From assembly GCA_900757705.1 (NCBI GenBank), contig CAAEOW010000090.1, positions 1-12,653 on the forward strand: a stretch of DNA of 12,653 nt, written 5' to 3'. The position numbers and the translations under genes were made by a program. Shown here one piece after another: positions 1 to 7,354 of the stretch. The stretch's first letter is position 1; every line of letters begins with the position of its first letter. The notes under the pieces were generated by a model. That model worked only from the letters and a program-made list of their open reading frames with translations. It did not search any database and had not been told where the DNA came from. Source of the DNA: an uncultured Collinsella sp. (GTDB lineage: Bacteria; Actinomycetota; Coriobacteriia; Coriobacteriales; Coriobacteriaceae).

Positions 1-1050
1 CGTCACCACAACGCCGGCCTTCTCCATGAGCTCCTCGCAAAACGCCATGGAATCGGTGCGACCACCGGGAAGCTTGGCCCACACAAACATAGAGCCATGT
101 GCGTTGGGACGCTCCCAGCCCAGGCCCTCAAGACCGTCGCACAGGGCATCGCGGCGCTCCTGGTACTTCAGACGCTGCGCCTCGACCTCATCGCGCGGAC
201 CGTTCAGGCAGGCGATGGCGGCCTTCTGAATCGGGAAGAACATGCCAAAGTCGATCTGGCTGCGCAGCTTGGCAAAGGCAGAGACCACGTCCTCGCGACC
301 GACCAAAAAGCCGATGCGGGCACCGGTGACGTTAAACGACTTGGAGAGCGAGAAAAACTCCACGCCCACCTCGAGCGCGCCGGGATACTGCAAAAAGCTT
401 CCGCCCGGCTCGCCGTCAAACACGATGTCGGAGTATGCGTTGTCGTGCACAATCAGCAGGTCGTGCTCACGGGCAAAGGCGATGATCTCCTCGTAGACCT
501 CGGGCGTGCCCACCGAGCCCACCGGGTTGGCGGGCAGCGACACGATCATATACTTGGCACGATCGGCCACCTCGGGATCGATGCCCGCCACATAGGGCAG
601 GTAGTTATGCTCGGCAACCAGCGGATAGTACTCGAGCTTAGCATCGGCGATCTTGGCGCCCGCCTCAAAGACCGGGTAGCACGGATCGGGCACCAGGATG
701 GTGTCGCCCGGATCGAGCAGGGCCAGACCCAAGTGGCCCACGCCCTCCTGCGTGCCGTTGCACGACTGCACCATAGACGGCGTAATGCCCAAAACGCCAA
801 AGCGGCGCTCATAGTAATCGCACACGGCTTGCTTGAGTTCGGGCAGGTCGCGCAGGGCATACTTCCACATCTCGGGGTCCTGGGCCGCTTGCGTGAGCGC
901 CTCGACCACGTGGTCGTACGGCTTAAAGTCGGGCGTTCCCACGCTCATGTTGTAAATGGTCTTACCCTGAGCCTTCAGCGTGAGCAGCTTGTTGTTGAGC
1001 GAGGCGAAGACCTCCGCGCCAAAGCGGTCGAGACGCTGCGATGCCTGCAT
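1..1050 (-). CDS. PLP-dependent class I/II aminotransferase (C-terminus cut by window edge)
   Basis: This is a fold-type I pyridoxal-phosphate aminotransferase that moves an amino group between an amino acid and a 2-oxo acid in the cytoplasm. The first 350 residues are visible and the gene runs off the left edge, so roughly 40-50 C-terminal residues are missing by family length. Visible landmarks are the PANPVG loop with N175, the cofactor ring-binding D203 and Y206 in HDNAYSD, and SLSKSFNVTGARIGF with the Schiff-base lysine K237 and R245. The ATG at 1050 is preceded by AAAGGTGG at a good distance. The overall look is that of the LL-diaminopimelate/aspartate/alanine aminotransferase group, but substrate cannot be decided from the sequence, so no symbol is given. 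It follows nadE on the same strand, separated by an intrinsic terminator. Confidence 0.93.
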   Translation of the reverse strand, partial: MQASQRLDRFGAEVFASLNNKLLTLKAQGKTIYNMSVGTPDFKPYDHVVEALTQAAQDPEMWKYALRDLPELKQAVCDYYERRFGVLGITPSMVQSCNGTQEGVGHLGLALLDPGDTILVPDPCYPVFEAGAKIADAKLEYYPLVAEHNYLPYVAGIDPEVADRAKYMIVSLPANPVGSVGTPEVYEEIIAFAREHDLLIVHDNAYSDIVFDGEPGGSFLQYPGALEVGVEFFSLSKSFNVTGARIGFLVGREDVVSAFAKLRSQIDFGMFFPIQKAAIACLNGPRDEVEAQRLKYQERRDALCDGLEGLGWERPNAHGSMFVWAKLPGGRTDSMAFCEELMEKAGVVVT

Positions 1051-1065
1051 GGTGCCACCTTTCGA

Positions 1066-1100
1066 TATAAAAAACGCGGCGCTCCGACAAGAGCGCCGCG
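1066..1100 (-). terminator. Intrinsic terminator between nadE and the aminotransferase gene
   Basis: A perfect 10-bp GC-rich stem (CGCGGCGCTC at 1075-1084 with GAGCGCCGCG at 1091-1100) with a 6-base loop is followed, reading leftward, by a run of six T. It ends the nadE transcript. It lies only about 15 bases upstream of the aminotransferase ribosome-binding site, so it may instead be in that gene's leader if transcription starts before it. Confidence 0.8.
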
Positions 1101-1111
1101 CGATACGGGCC

Positions 1112-1140
1112 ATCAGATTGCAAAAGTGTAACGCTTGCAA
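1112..1140 (-). promoter_or_regulatory. Possible promoter for the aminotransferase gene
   Basis: Reading leftward, TTGCAA (1135-1140) and TCTGAT (1112-1117) are 17 bases apart, a fair match to a housekeeping -35/-10 pair (4 of 6 at the -10). Transcription would start near 1105, directly in front of the terminator-like hairpin. This is weak evidence based on motif spacing only. Confidence 0.3.
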
Positions 1141-1168
1141 ACCCCGTATTGGTTCAATTTAGCCAACC

Positions 1169-3169
1169 TTAGTCAATTGGATTGAGTGCGTCGATCTGCG
1201 CAAGCCACAGATGCGAGCTGGCGTCACTCGGCATACGCCAATCGCCGCGCGGGCTGAGCGTCACCGAGCCCACCTTGGGACCATCGGGCAGGCAGCTGCG
1301 CTTAAACTGCTGGGCAAAGAAGCGACGGTAGAACGTACGCAGCCACGTGTGGACGGTCTTGGCATCGTAGACACCCTCAAAGCTCTTGAGCGCCATGCGG
1401 TAGATCTTGCCGGGCTCAAAGCCAAAACGCAGCAGGTAGTAGAGGAAGTAGTCGTGCAGCTCGTACGGGCCCACCAAATCCTCGGTCTTCTGCGCAATCT
1501 CGCCGTCGCCCGTGGGCGGCAGAAGTTCGGGAGACACCGGCGTATCGAGGATATCGAGCAGCACCTTGGCGATGCGCCCGCCAAAGACATCGGCCGCATA
1601 GCGCACCAGATGGCGCACGAGCGTCTTGGGAACGCTCGAGTTGACGGCGTACATGCTCATATGGTCGCCGTTGTACGTAGCCCAGCCGAGCGCCAGCTCC
1701 GACAGGTCGCCGGTGCCGATGACAAAACCGCCGGCCTGGTTGGCCAGATCCATCAGAATCTGCGTACGCTCGCGAGCCTGGCTGTTCTCGTAGGTCACGT
1801 CCTGCACGGCCGGATCGTGCTCAATGTCCTTGAAGTGCTGTTCCACGGCCGCGTGAATCGAAACCTCGCGGAAGCTCACGCCCAGGTCGCGCGCGAGCGA
1901 CTCGGCGTTGGACTTGGTGCGATGCGTCGTGCCAAAGCCGGGCATGGACACGGCAGTGATGCCCGTGCGCGGCAGCCCCAGTGCATCGAAGGCACGCACG
2001 GTCACAAGCAGCGCCAACGTGGAATCCAGGCCGCCCGAAAGACCGATGACTGCAGCCTTGGTGCCCGTATGGGCCAGGCGGGTCTTGAGGCCGGCGGTCT
2101 GCAGGTCGAGGATGGTCTCGCAACGCTCGGCAAGGTCACCATGGTCGGCCGGCACAAAGGGCGCGCGGGAGAAGACACGGTCGATGCCGAGCGCATCGCG
2201 CAGGACAGGCTCGTCTGTCAGCACGCCCTCAAAAGAGAACTCAACGGTCGTGGCCTCCGGCGCATCGTCCGCGCGCGTCCACGTCGTCGAGCGACGGCGC
2301 TCGGCAACCAGGCGGTCAAGGTCAACGTCGGCGATGGCCATATCACAGGTAAGCAGTTTGGTCGCGGTGAGCTTGGAGCCGTTTTCGTAGACAAGGTTCT
2401 CGCCCGCAAAGACCATGTCGGTCGTGGACTCGCCCTCACTCGCATCCGCGTAGGCATAGGCACAGTACAGGCGCGCACTCTGATTGGAGATGAGACTGCG
2501 GCGATAATCTGCCTTACCGATAATCTCGTCCGAAGCCGACGAGTTGAGAATCACCGTCGCACCGGCAAGCGCCATCTCGGTCGAAGGGGGCGCCGGCACC
2601 CACAGGTCCTCACAGACCTCAACGCCCAGCACCAGGTCCTCGGCGCCCTCATCACAGCAACGGTAGACAAGCCCCGAACCCAGCGGGACCGGACCCTGAC
2701 CGGCAAATTCAACCCACACGGGATCCGCAGGCGCCGGAGCAAACCAACGGCGCTCATAGAACTCGCCATAGTTGGGCAAATACTTCTTGGCCGTGAGGCC
2801 CAAAAGCTCGCCCGCACAGCACACGGCCGCGCAGTTGTAGATGTTTTCGGCCACCGCAACGGGAAGGCCGACGGTAAAGACAATCGGCAGCTCGCGGGTT
2901 TCATCGAGGATATGCACCAGAGCAGCCTCGCAGGCATGCAGCAATGTGCGGTTATGGAACAGGTCGGCCGCGGTATAGCCGGTTAGGTTAAGCTCGGGCA
3001 ACACCAGCGCGCGAACGCCACGCTCGGCAGCCTCACGCACGGCAGCCAACGCCACCTCGGCATTGCCCTCGACATCGGCCACGCGAATCCGCGGCGACGC
3101 CGCCGCCACACGCAAAAAGCCGTCGTTCTTATTAGCCGAAACGCAGCATTGCCTTGTTGATCTGGACAC
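1169..3169 (-). CDS. nadE: Glutamine-dependent NAD+ synthetase
   Basis: It catalyses the last step of NAD biosynthesis, amidating nicotinic acid adenine dinucleotide with ammonia released from glutamine. Residues about 18-290 are a nitrilase-fold glutaminase domain with the expected triad: E59 in LVLPEL, K128 in TAKKYLPNYGEFYERR and C186 in EVCEDLW. Residues about 345-640 are the NAD synthetase domain with the ATP-binding loop IGLSGGLDS (S378-S383) and the substrate-binding IGTGDLSELALGW region. The length of 666 aa is normal for the two-domain form. The start is a GTG at 3169 with AGAAGGGG about 7 bases upstream; it adds some 15-20 residues before the usual beginning of the family near GFLRVAAASP, so a start at an internal TTG or GTG remains possible. 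The gene is likely monocistronic, flanked by terminators on both sides. Confidence 0.96.
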   Translation of the reverse strand: MSRSTRQCCVSANKNDGFLRVAAASPRIRVADVEGNAEVALAAVREAAERGVRALVLPELNLTGYTAADLFHNRTLLHACEAALVHILDETRELPIVFTVGLPVAVAENIYNCAAVCCAGELLGLTAKKYLPNYGEFYERRWFAPAPADPVWVEFAGQGPVPLGSGLVYRCCDEGAEDLVLGVEVCEDLWVPAPPSTEMALAGATVILNSSASDEIIGKADYRRSLISNQSARLYCAYAYADASEGESTTDMVFAGENLVYENGSKLTATKLLTCDMAIADVDLDRLVAERRRSTTWTRADDAPEATTVEFSFEGVLTDEPVLRDALGIDRVFSRAPFVPADHGDLAERCETILDLQTAGLKTRLAHTGTKAAVIGLSGGLDSTLALLVTVRAFDALGLPRTGITAVSMPGFGTTHRTKSNAESLARDLGVSFREVSIHAAVEQHFKDIEHDPAVQDVTYENSQARERTQILMDLANQAGGFVIGTGDLSELALGWATYNGDHMSMYAVNSSVPKTLVRHLVRYAADVFGGRIAKVLLDILDTPVSPELLPPTGDGEIAQKTEDLVGPYELHDYFLYYLLRFGFEPGKIYRMALKSFEGVYDAKTVHTWLRTFYRRFFAQQFKRSCLPDGPKVGSVTLSPRGDWRMPSDASSHLWLAQIDALNPID

Positions 3170-3298
3170 TGGAGGCCCCTTCTACCCTGAGATTCAGTCT
3201 AACGGACGTTCACATATCTCTAACTAGCCAAAGCAACCTCCCAGTTTACTGAGACGCCAACCTGTGCTAAGAGCATGTATTCCAAAAATATCTTTAAT
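3170..3298. other. Intergenic region upstream of nadE, boundary of the AT-rich block
   Basis: No gene is supported here. It should carry the leftward nadE promoter, but no convincing -35/-10 pair was found; a TAGACT hexamer has no matching -35. Base composition shifts from GC-rich on the left to AT-rich on the right, marking the left edge of the probable acquired block. No repeats matching the right edge (7255-7355) were seen by eye. Confidence 0.5.
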
Positions 3299-3333
3299 TA
3301 AAAAAGGAGAAATCGATAATCGACTTCTCCTTT
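3299..3333 (-). terminator. Intrinsic terminator of the radical SAM/peptide operon
   Basis: AAAGGAGAA (3303-3311) pairs with TTCTCCTTT (3325-3333), and the inner bases ATCGAT/ATCGAC extend the stem. Reading leftward the stem ends in six T in a row, then AATT. It begins 25 bases after the stop codon of the small peptide gene, which supports that gene as the last member of the operon. Confidence 0.85.
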
Positions 3334-3357
3334 AAGCGAGGCAAGTAAATTCCGAAA

Positions 3358-3468
3358 CTAATGGCAGAATTTATCCATGTAGTCCTCAAAGTCGAACACT
3401 TCTACCACGACGCCCTCTTCCTGAGACTCTTTCAGTTGCTCCAAGAGATCTTTGTTAATAACGTCCAT
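3358..3468 (-). CDS. 36-aa acidic peptide, candidate RiPP precursor
   Basis: A short gene of 36 codons begins with ATG at 3468 and ends with TAG at 3358-3360. Its ribosome-binding site AGGAGG lies 7 bases upstream and directly follows the radical SAM stop codon (TAG at 3482-3484), with 13 bases between the genes, so translation is probably coupled. The peptide has 11 acidic and 3 lysine residues. Its first half (MDVINKDLLEQLKESQEEG) looks like a helical leader. Its second half has a hydrophobic VVVEV stretch and ends in FDFEDYMDKFCH, rich in aromatic residues with Met, Cys and His near the end, all plausible radical targets. There is no signal peptide or double-glycine cleavage motif. Function as substrate of the neighbouring enzyme is inferred from size, position and the strong start site; I do not recognise a known class. 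Confidence 0.78.
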   Translation of the reverse strand: MDVINKDLLEQLKESQEEGVVVEVFDFEDYMDKFCH

Positions 3469-3481
3469 GCAGAAACCTCCT

Positions 3482-5803
3482 CTATCTAATCAATTGTAGT
3501 ATATCTGCTTTCATGCAATTATCAACCAACTTGTTTAATTGCTCCTCGTTTGCCGATAGTCCCTCTTTTTTCAAAATGTCGCGCAGCTCGTTCTTAGTAA
3601 TCGGCTTTTCAAACAACGAAAGCAAAGCGAACGAATAATCATTAACCGCACACATTCTATGGGTGGCACAACTCAGCAGTACTCTTAACCCCTCTTTTGA
3701 GCGTCCGACTTCTTTAACAAACGAACTTTTAACCAATTGAAAACCATTATCGTGCATTACATAATCGACATCGATATTTGTATTCAGCAATCCATAATGC
3801 AACAGTTCTTCTATCGCCCTTGTCAGCTCGAGGTCGCCCTGATCAAGAATAAGAGAAATGCTACAATCGGCCTCCAATAAACGGGCCAACTTAAGGTATA
3901 CCAACTGGGAAACAGCATAGACATGATGGTATTCAGAATTATAGAAGTAGGCAAATGGCTCAACGAGCACGACAGAGGTCTTGGAATCCAGCCAGATTCG
4001 ATCAGCTGGATTTAGACTAGTTAGCCGTCGCTTTACTTTGGTCAAATGTCCCTTATACCTGACAGCGTGAATAGAATCTAGGATCCAGGTCACCTCTGAA
4101 ATATGAAGCCGCTGGGGCAAGTCAATTGTGTCACTACCGTTTATGACCTCTTGCATATAAAAATCAATATGATGCTCATCAGATAAGGATTTTGCTTCAT
4201 TTAAAGTTAAACCAGTGCCTGAAACATAATCCACTTCGAGGCGCAAATCCTCATATTGGGACTTCGGCATTACAGAGACACCATACTTATCGGGATGATT
4301 CCAAACATCCGACCCCATAACGAGACCAAAATTCGTAAATCCTCTCGTGGAATATGGAACACCACATACCTGTTTTGAATAATTCAAAACATTCTCTGTA
4401 TAAGCTAAGGTGTTCAGAGCCTCTTCTTTAGTTTCGGTCGGAAAGCCAATCATAAAAAATAGATGAACAGGAATACCCGCATTGAGACAATCATGGATAT
4501 TGCGATCAATCCAATCAACTCTCGTGTTCTTCTTCATTAGATCAAGAACTCTTTGGTTGTATGACTCGAGGCCAAACTGAATCTGCCTACATCCACTTTG
4601 GTATATCTTGTTAAAAACGTCTGTACTTAGGGTTGGAGAGAACCTCGTTTCTCCATGCCAGAAAAACGTTTTTCCCGATGCGTTTATTTCATCCGCGAGT
4701 TGCTCCATTCTTTTGCCTTCGAATGTTTCATCCACAAAAGAGAAAACTCTCGTGCCGTATTTTTCATTTAACCGACACATTATTTCAAATACTCTCGATA
4801 TAGGCATCTTTCGGTAACAACCACCGGTAGCACCGGGAATGGTGCAGAAGGCGCAATGATTAAAACACTGCCTAGAGGAATAAACCGGCAATATTAGCTC
4901 AGGCATGAAGTATTTAGAAAGGGCGAAGCCATCGAAATCGGGAACTGTATCGTTGATAAATGTTTGCTCAATCCGATGGTTTTTATATATCTTTCCACCT
5001 TTAGCATGGCAAAGGTTTGGAACACAGTCGAGATTGTCATCACCAGAGTCAAGAGCCTCAAGAAGACGTGCAAGCGGCTCTTCGCCGTCATACATCATTA
5101 TCGAATCAATGTATTCAAAAAAGGGATGCCATTCTTTCATGCAGTCATCTGCTAAACGAGTAATGTAATTGCCGCCCAATGAGACGTGTTTAACAGATGG
5201 ACATTCTTCTTTAATCAGTTTCGCTAACGTAACTGCAGAAATCAATTGGAAACAGCCGCTCACCGAAATCCCAATAAACTCGATTTTTTCCCTCTGAATA
5301 CGCTTAAGAAAGGCAGTTTCATAGAAGGAAATAAACGGATTATGCAAGGTATCCGCAAGCGATTTCATTATTTCTGGTGTCGAATAATAATCATAGGGCA
5401 GATCTATGGAGTTGAACGTGTATTTAACTCCATATGAGACGTGATTTATGATATAGAGTGCATTTCTAAAAATGTTTTCAGCATATTGTCTTTCTTTTAG
5501 ATTAAAGTATCTCTTCGATCTGAAAATATCTTTTGCCTCGTCAACATTAAGTGCCGACTTTTGTATCAACTCGATTGTTAATTGAACATTCGAACTAAAC
5601 GAATCCTTTGATTCCCGATACCTTTTACAGCACTCTTCGACATGTCTAAAAGATAGGAGGTCATCGTAAAATTCCACGTTTAAGTCAACAATGTCAACTT
5701 TGTATTGTTCAACCTCTTGAAGATATGACTTCAAAACAGGCAAGGCAAGATACGGCCCCACTGGACTCCATCCTGGGGGAAATACTAAAAGCGTTTTAGG
5801 CAT
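3482..5803 (-). CDS. B12-binding-domain radical SAM enzyme, probable peptide maturase
   Basis: This 773-aa protein has the architecture of cobalamin-dependent radical SAM enzymes. Residues 1-245 resemble a B12-binding Rossmann domain (LVFPPGWSPVGPYLALPVL at the start, SLGGNYIT at 208-215), interrupted by a long insertion around 50-170. The radical SAM barrel carries CxxxCxxC as C313, C317 and C320 for the 4Fe-4S cluster that cleaves SAM, followed by FGLES and IGFPTET strands. The C-terminal 170 residues contain two winged-helix-like stretches (about 626-674 and 719-773) reminiscent of PqqD-type peptide-recognition domains. Members with this layout modify peptides, often by C-methylation or C-C/C-S bond formation. 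It starts 7 bases after the transporter stop with only a weak ribosome-binding site, implying coupling, and is followed by the 36-aa peptide. The reaction is unknown. Confidence 0.9.
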   Translation of the reverse strand: MPKTLLVFPPGWSPVGPYLALPVLKSYLQEVEQYKVDIVDLNVEFYDDLLSFRHVEECCKRYRESKDSFSSNVQLTIELIQKSALNVDEAKDIFRSKRYFNLKERQYAENIFRNALYIINHVSYGVKYTFNSIDLPYDYYSTPEIMKSLADTLHNPFISFYETAFLKRIQREKIEFIGISVSGCFQLISAVTLAKLIKEECPSVKHVSLGGNYITRLADDCMKEWHPFFEYIDSIMMYDGEEPLARLLEALDSGDDNLDCVPNLCHAKGGKIYKNHRIEQTFINDTVPDFDGFALSKYFMPELILPVYSSRQCFNHCAFCTIPGATGGCYRKMPISRVFEIMCRLNEKYGTRVFSFVDETFEGKRMEQLADEINASGKTFFWHGETRFSPTLSTDVFNKIYQSGCRQIQFGLESYNQRVLDLMKKNTRVDWIDRNIHDCLNAGIPVHLFFMIGFPTETKEEALNTLAYTENVLNYSKQVCGVPYSTRGFTNFGLVMGSDVWNHPDKYGVSVMPKSQYEDLRLEVDYVSGTGLTLNEAKSLSDEHHIDFYMQEVINGSDTIDLPQRLHISEVTWILDSIHAVRYKGHLTKVKRRLTSLNPADRIWLDSKTSVVLVEPFAYFYNSEYHHVYAVSQLVYLKLARLLEADCSISLILDQGDLELTRAIEELLHYGLLNTNIDVDYVMHDNGFQLVKSSFVKEVGRSKEGLRVLLSCATHRMCAVNDYSFALLSLFEKPITKNELRDILKKEGLSANEEQLNKLVDNCMKADILQLIR

Positions 5804-5810
5804 ATCAACG

Positions 5811-6998
5811 TCACATCTTTCGCAAATAATTCAATTGAAACACAACTACCATCATAATTGAAAATACACCAAGTCCTGTAACGAGAATTGAGAACATCGC
5901 GATGCTCGTGAACAGCGAAACAAGAAGTGTTGAAATAACAACAGCAACCGATTGCAAAGACTCCCTAATTGAAAACAGGCTTATCGATTCAGATCCGTCT
6001 CTCGCCAAATCCTGCAGCGATGTTATGAGAAGCACATCTTGAATGGCGTTTCCGGCACCGACGATAAAAAGGAAAATAAACGATATCCCAGACGCATAGC
6101 GATAGCCAAACGCCAGATACGCACCGAGCGCAAGATACGTCACAAAACAATATGATTTAACGCAATCGGAACCACTGATTAAACGACCGTATATTGTATT
6201 TCCGAACAACAGTCCGATTGTAAGACTACTCTGAAGGAATCCATATTGTATCGATGACGAGTCAAATTGCAATTGCGCTATAGCTGGCAAAAGAGAATTC
6301 AGAGAGCCGAATGCCACGCCACTAGAAATATCGATTAATAGGAAACCAATTGCCAAGTGCTTCGCGCTAAGATCACTAAATGCAGTCCTGTTTTTTTCAT
6401 TTTTGCTTATTCCCTCTTTATCATTAACCTCGATAACCGACGGAACATCTCGCAGCAACCAGAACGACGCGGCAAAAGAAAGCGCGTCTAATGCAAGAAC
6501 AGCCTCCGCCCCAAATTGAGCGACAACAAAACCGCCGGCAACTGGCCCCAGGACCATCATCAAATTCTGCAGGAACCCAAACGAATTATTAATTACGTCG
6601 CGATTGATACTATTCGTATTGGCTCTTAACAACGAGTAAAAGCAGGGCATTTCTACCGTTCGGCAAAGCGATACCGCGCACGTAATAGCAAACATACTCC
6701 ATTTACTATCAACAAAAATATAGCAAACGAATAATCCCGCGCGAATTAAGTCTGCCAATCTCATGGCCTGCAGTGTCCCGATACCCATCTTCTGAGGCAG
6801 CTGCGCGAGCGCAACTGAAAACAGAGAGGGGGCAAATCTGCAGCAGACCATCAAAGCAGTTGCAGAAACATCGTGAGTTACCTCGTAAATCAGCATTGGC
6901 AAAGCAATATTCGCACACCAATTGCCTATTTCGCTTATCCCTCTAGCAATATATAGGACCCGAACCGGACGGCTAGCTCTCAATACCGTGAACATCAC
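5811..6998 (-). CDS. MFS transporter, probable exporter of the modified peptide
   Basis: A 395-aa (394 from ATG) polytopic membrane protein of the major facilitator superfamily, in the drug/siderophore exporter group related to EntS-like MFS_3 proteins. It has two hydrophobic halves joined by a charged loop near 184-212, and a GPVAGGFVV helix at 151-159 like the antiporter motif C. Length fits 12 membrane helices. A GTG at 6998 and an ATG at 6995 are adjacent; GAGG is 6 bases before the GTG and 9 before the ATG, so either may be used. The start overlaps the end of the DUF2087 gene by 26 bases, and the stop is 7 bases before the radical SAM gene, so all three are one operon. Export of the peptide product or self-protection is inferred from context. 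Confidence 0.88.
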   Translation of the reverse strand: MMFTVLRASRPVRVLYIARGISEIGNWCANIALPMLIYEVTHDVSATALMVCCRFAPSLFSVALAQLPQKMGIGTLQAMRLADLIRAGLFVCYIFVDSKWSMFAITCAVSLCRTVEMPCFYSLLRANTNSINRDVINNSFGFLQNLMMVLGPVAGGFVVAQFGAEAVLALDALSFAASFWLLRDVPSVIEVNDKEGISKNEKNRTAFSDLSAKHLAIGFLLIDISSGVAFGSLNSLLPAIAQLQFDSSSIQYGFLQSSLTIGLLFGNTIYGRLISGSDCVKSYCFVTYLALGAYLAFGYRYASGISFIFLFIVGAGNAIQDVLLITSLQDLARDGSESISLFSIRESLQSVAVVISTLLVSLFTSIAMFSILVTGLGVFSIMMVVVFQLNYLRKM

Positions 6999-7254
6999 GA
7001 TTAACCTCGTATTTCAGGCCTCGTTCATCCCTTAATAGGAATCCATAATCAACCAAGTACCGCCTCAACACGGCATAATCAGGATAGAGCTGTGACAGCA
7101 CACGATTAACCTGAAGCTCCGTATAACTTGTATTTAATTCAAAGAAAGAGACGGCCCATAGCAGCATGATTCTTTTATAGCTTTCCTTTTTTGGAATTGA
7201 AACCAGCTCGCCATTCTTGAGAAATCGTTTTTTAAAGTCTATTAGCTCATCCAT
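6973..7254 (-). CDS. DUF2087-like small protein, possible regulator
   Basis: A 93-aa protein and the first gene of the operon. Residues 44-84 (YTELQVNRVLSQLYPDYAVL, then RRYLVDYGFLLRD) match my memory of the DUF2087 pattern, a small winged-helix-like domain found at the C-terminus of ArsR-type regulators and as stand-alone proteins. The N-terminal 40 residues hold a basic stretch (FKKRFLKNG) and a helical segment. The ATG at 7254 has GGAGG 6 bases upstream. Its 3' end overlaps the transporter gene. It could be a transcription factor for the operon or a partner that presents the peptide to the enzyme; the sequence does not decide between them. Confidence 0.8.
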   Translation of the reverse strand: MDELIDFKKRFLKNGELVSIPKKESYKRIMLLWAVSFFELNTSYTELQVNRVLSQLYPDYAVLRRYLVDYGFLLRDERGLKYEVNRDVHGIES

Positions 7255-7281
7255 TCACATCCTCCATTTCATACGCATCTA

Positions 7282-7310
7282 ATACTAAAAATGCATACGC
7301 TTTAGGTCAT
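7282..7310 (-). promoter_or_regulatory. Possible promoter of the radical SAM/peptide operon
   Basis: Reading leftward, ATGACC (7305-7310) and TAGTAT (7282-7287) are 17 bases apart, each matching 4 of 6 consensus bases. Transcription would begin near 7275, leaving about 20 bases before the start codon with the GGAGG site inside. A CATACGC heptamer occurs at 7270-7276 and again at 7294-7300. Weak but well placed. Confidence 0.35.
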
Positions 7311-7328
7311 CGCATTCAGCTTCTTTAT

Positions 7329-7348
7329 TCGAACTAAACTCGAACTAA
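7329..7348 (-). repeat. Tandem 9-bp direct repeat upstream of the operon, candidate activator site
   Basis: TCGAACTAA (plus-strand reading) occurs at 7329-7337 and exactly again at 7340-7348, a period of 11 bases, close to one helical turn. It lies just upstream of the proposed -35 element, where an activator dimer would bind. Binding by any protein is inferred. Confidence 0.5.
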
Positions 7349-7354
7349 TCTAAA

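Noticed and set aside
97..1131. Long plus-strand open frame opposite the aminotransferase gene
   Set aside because: It is the antisense shadow of a gene with clear catalytic motifs; its product is rich in R, H and L with no domain, as expected from GC-rich antisense frames.
1211..2986. 591-aa plus-strand open frame opposite nadE
   Set aside because: Antisense shadow of nadE, which has all catalytic residues; the plus-strand product has no recognisable domain and no ribosome-binding site.
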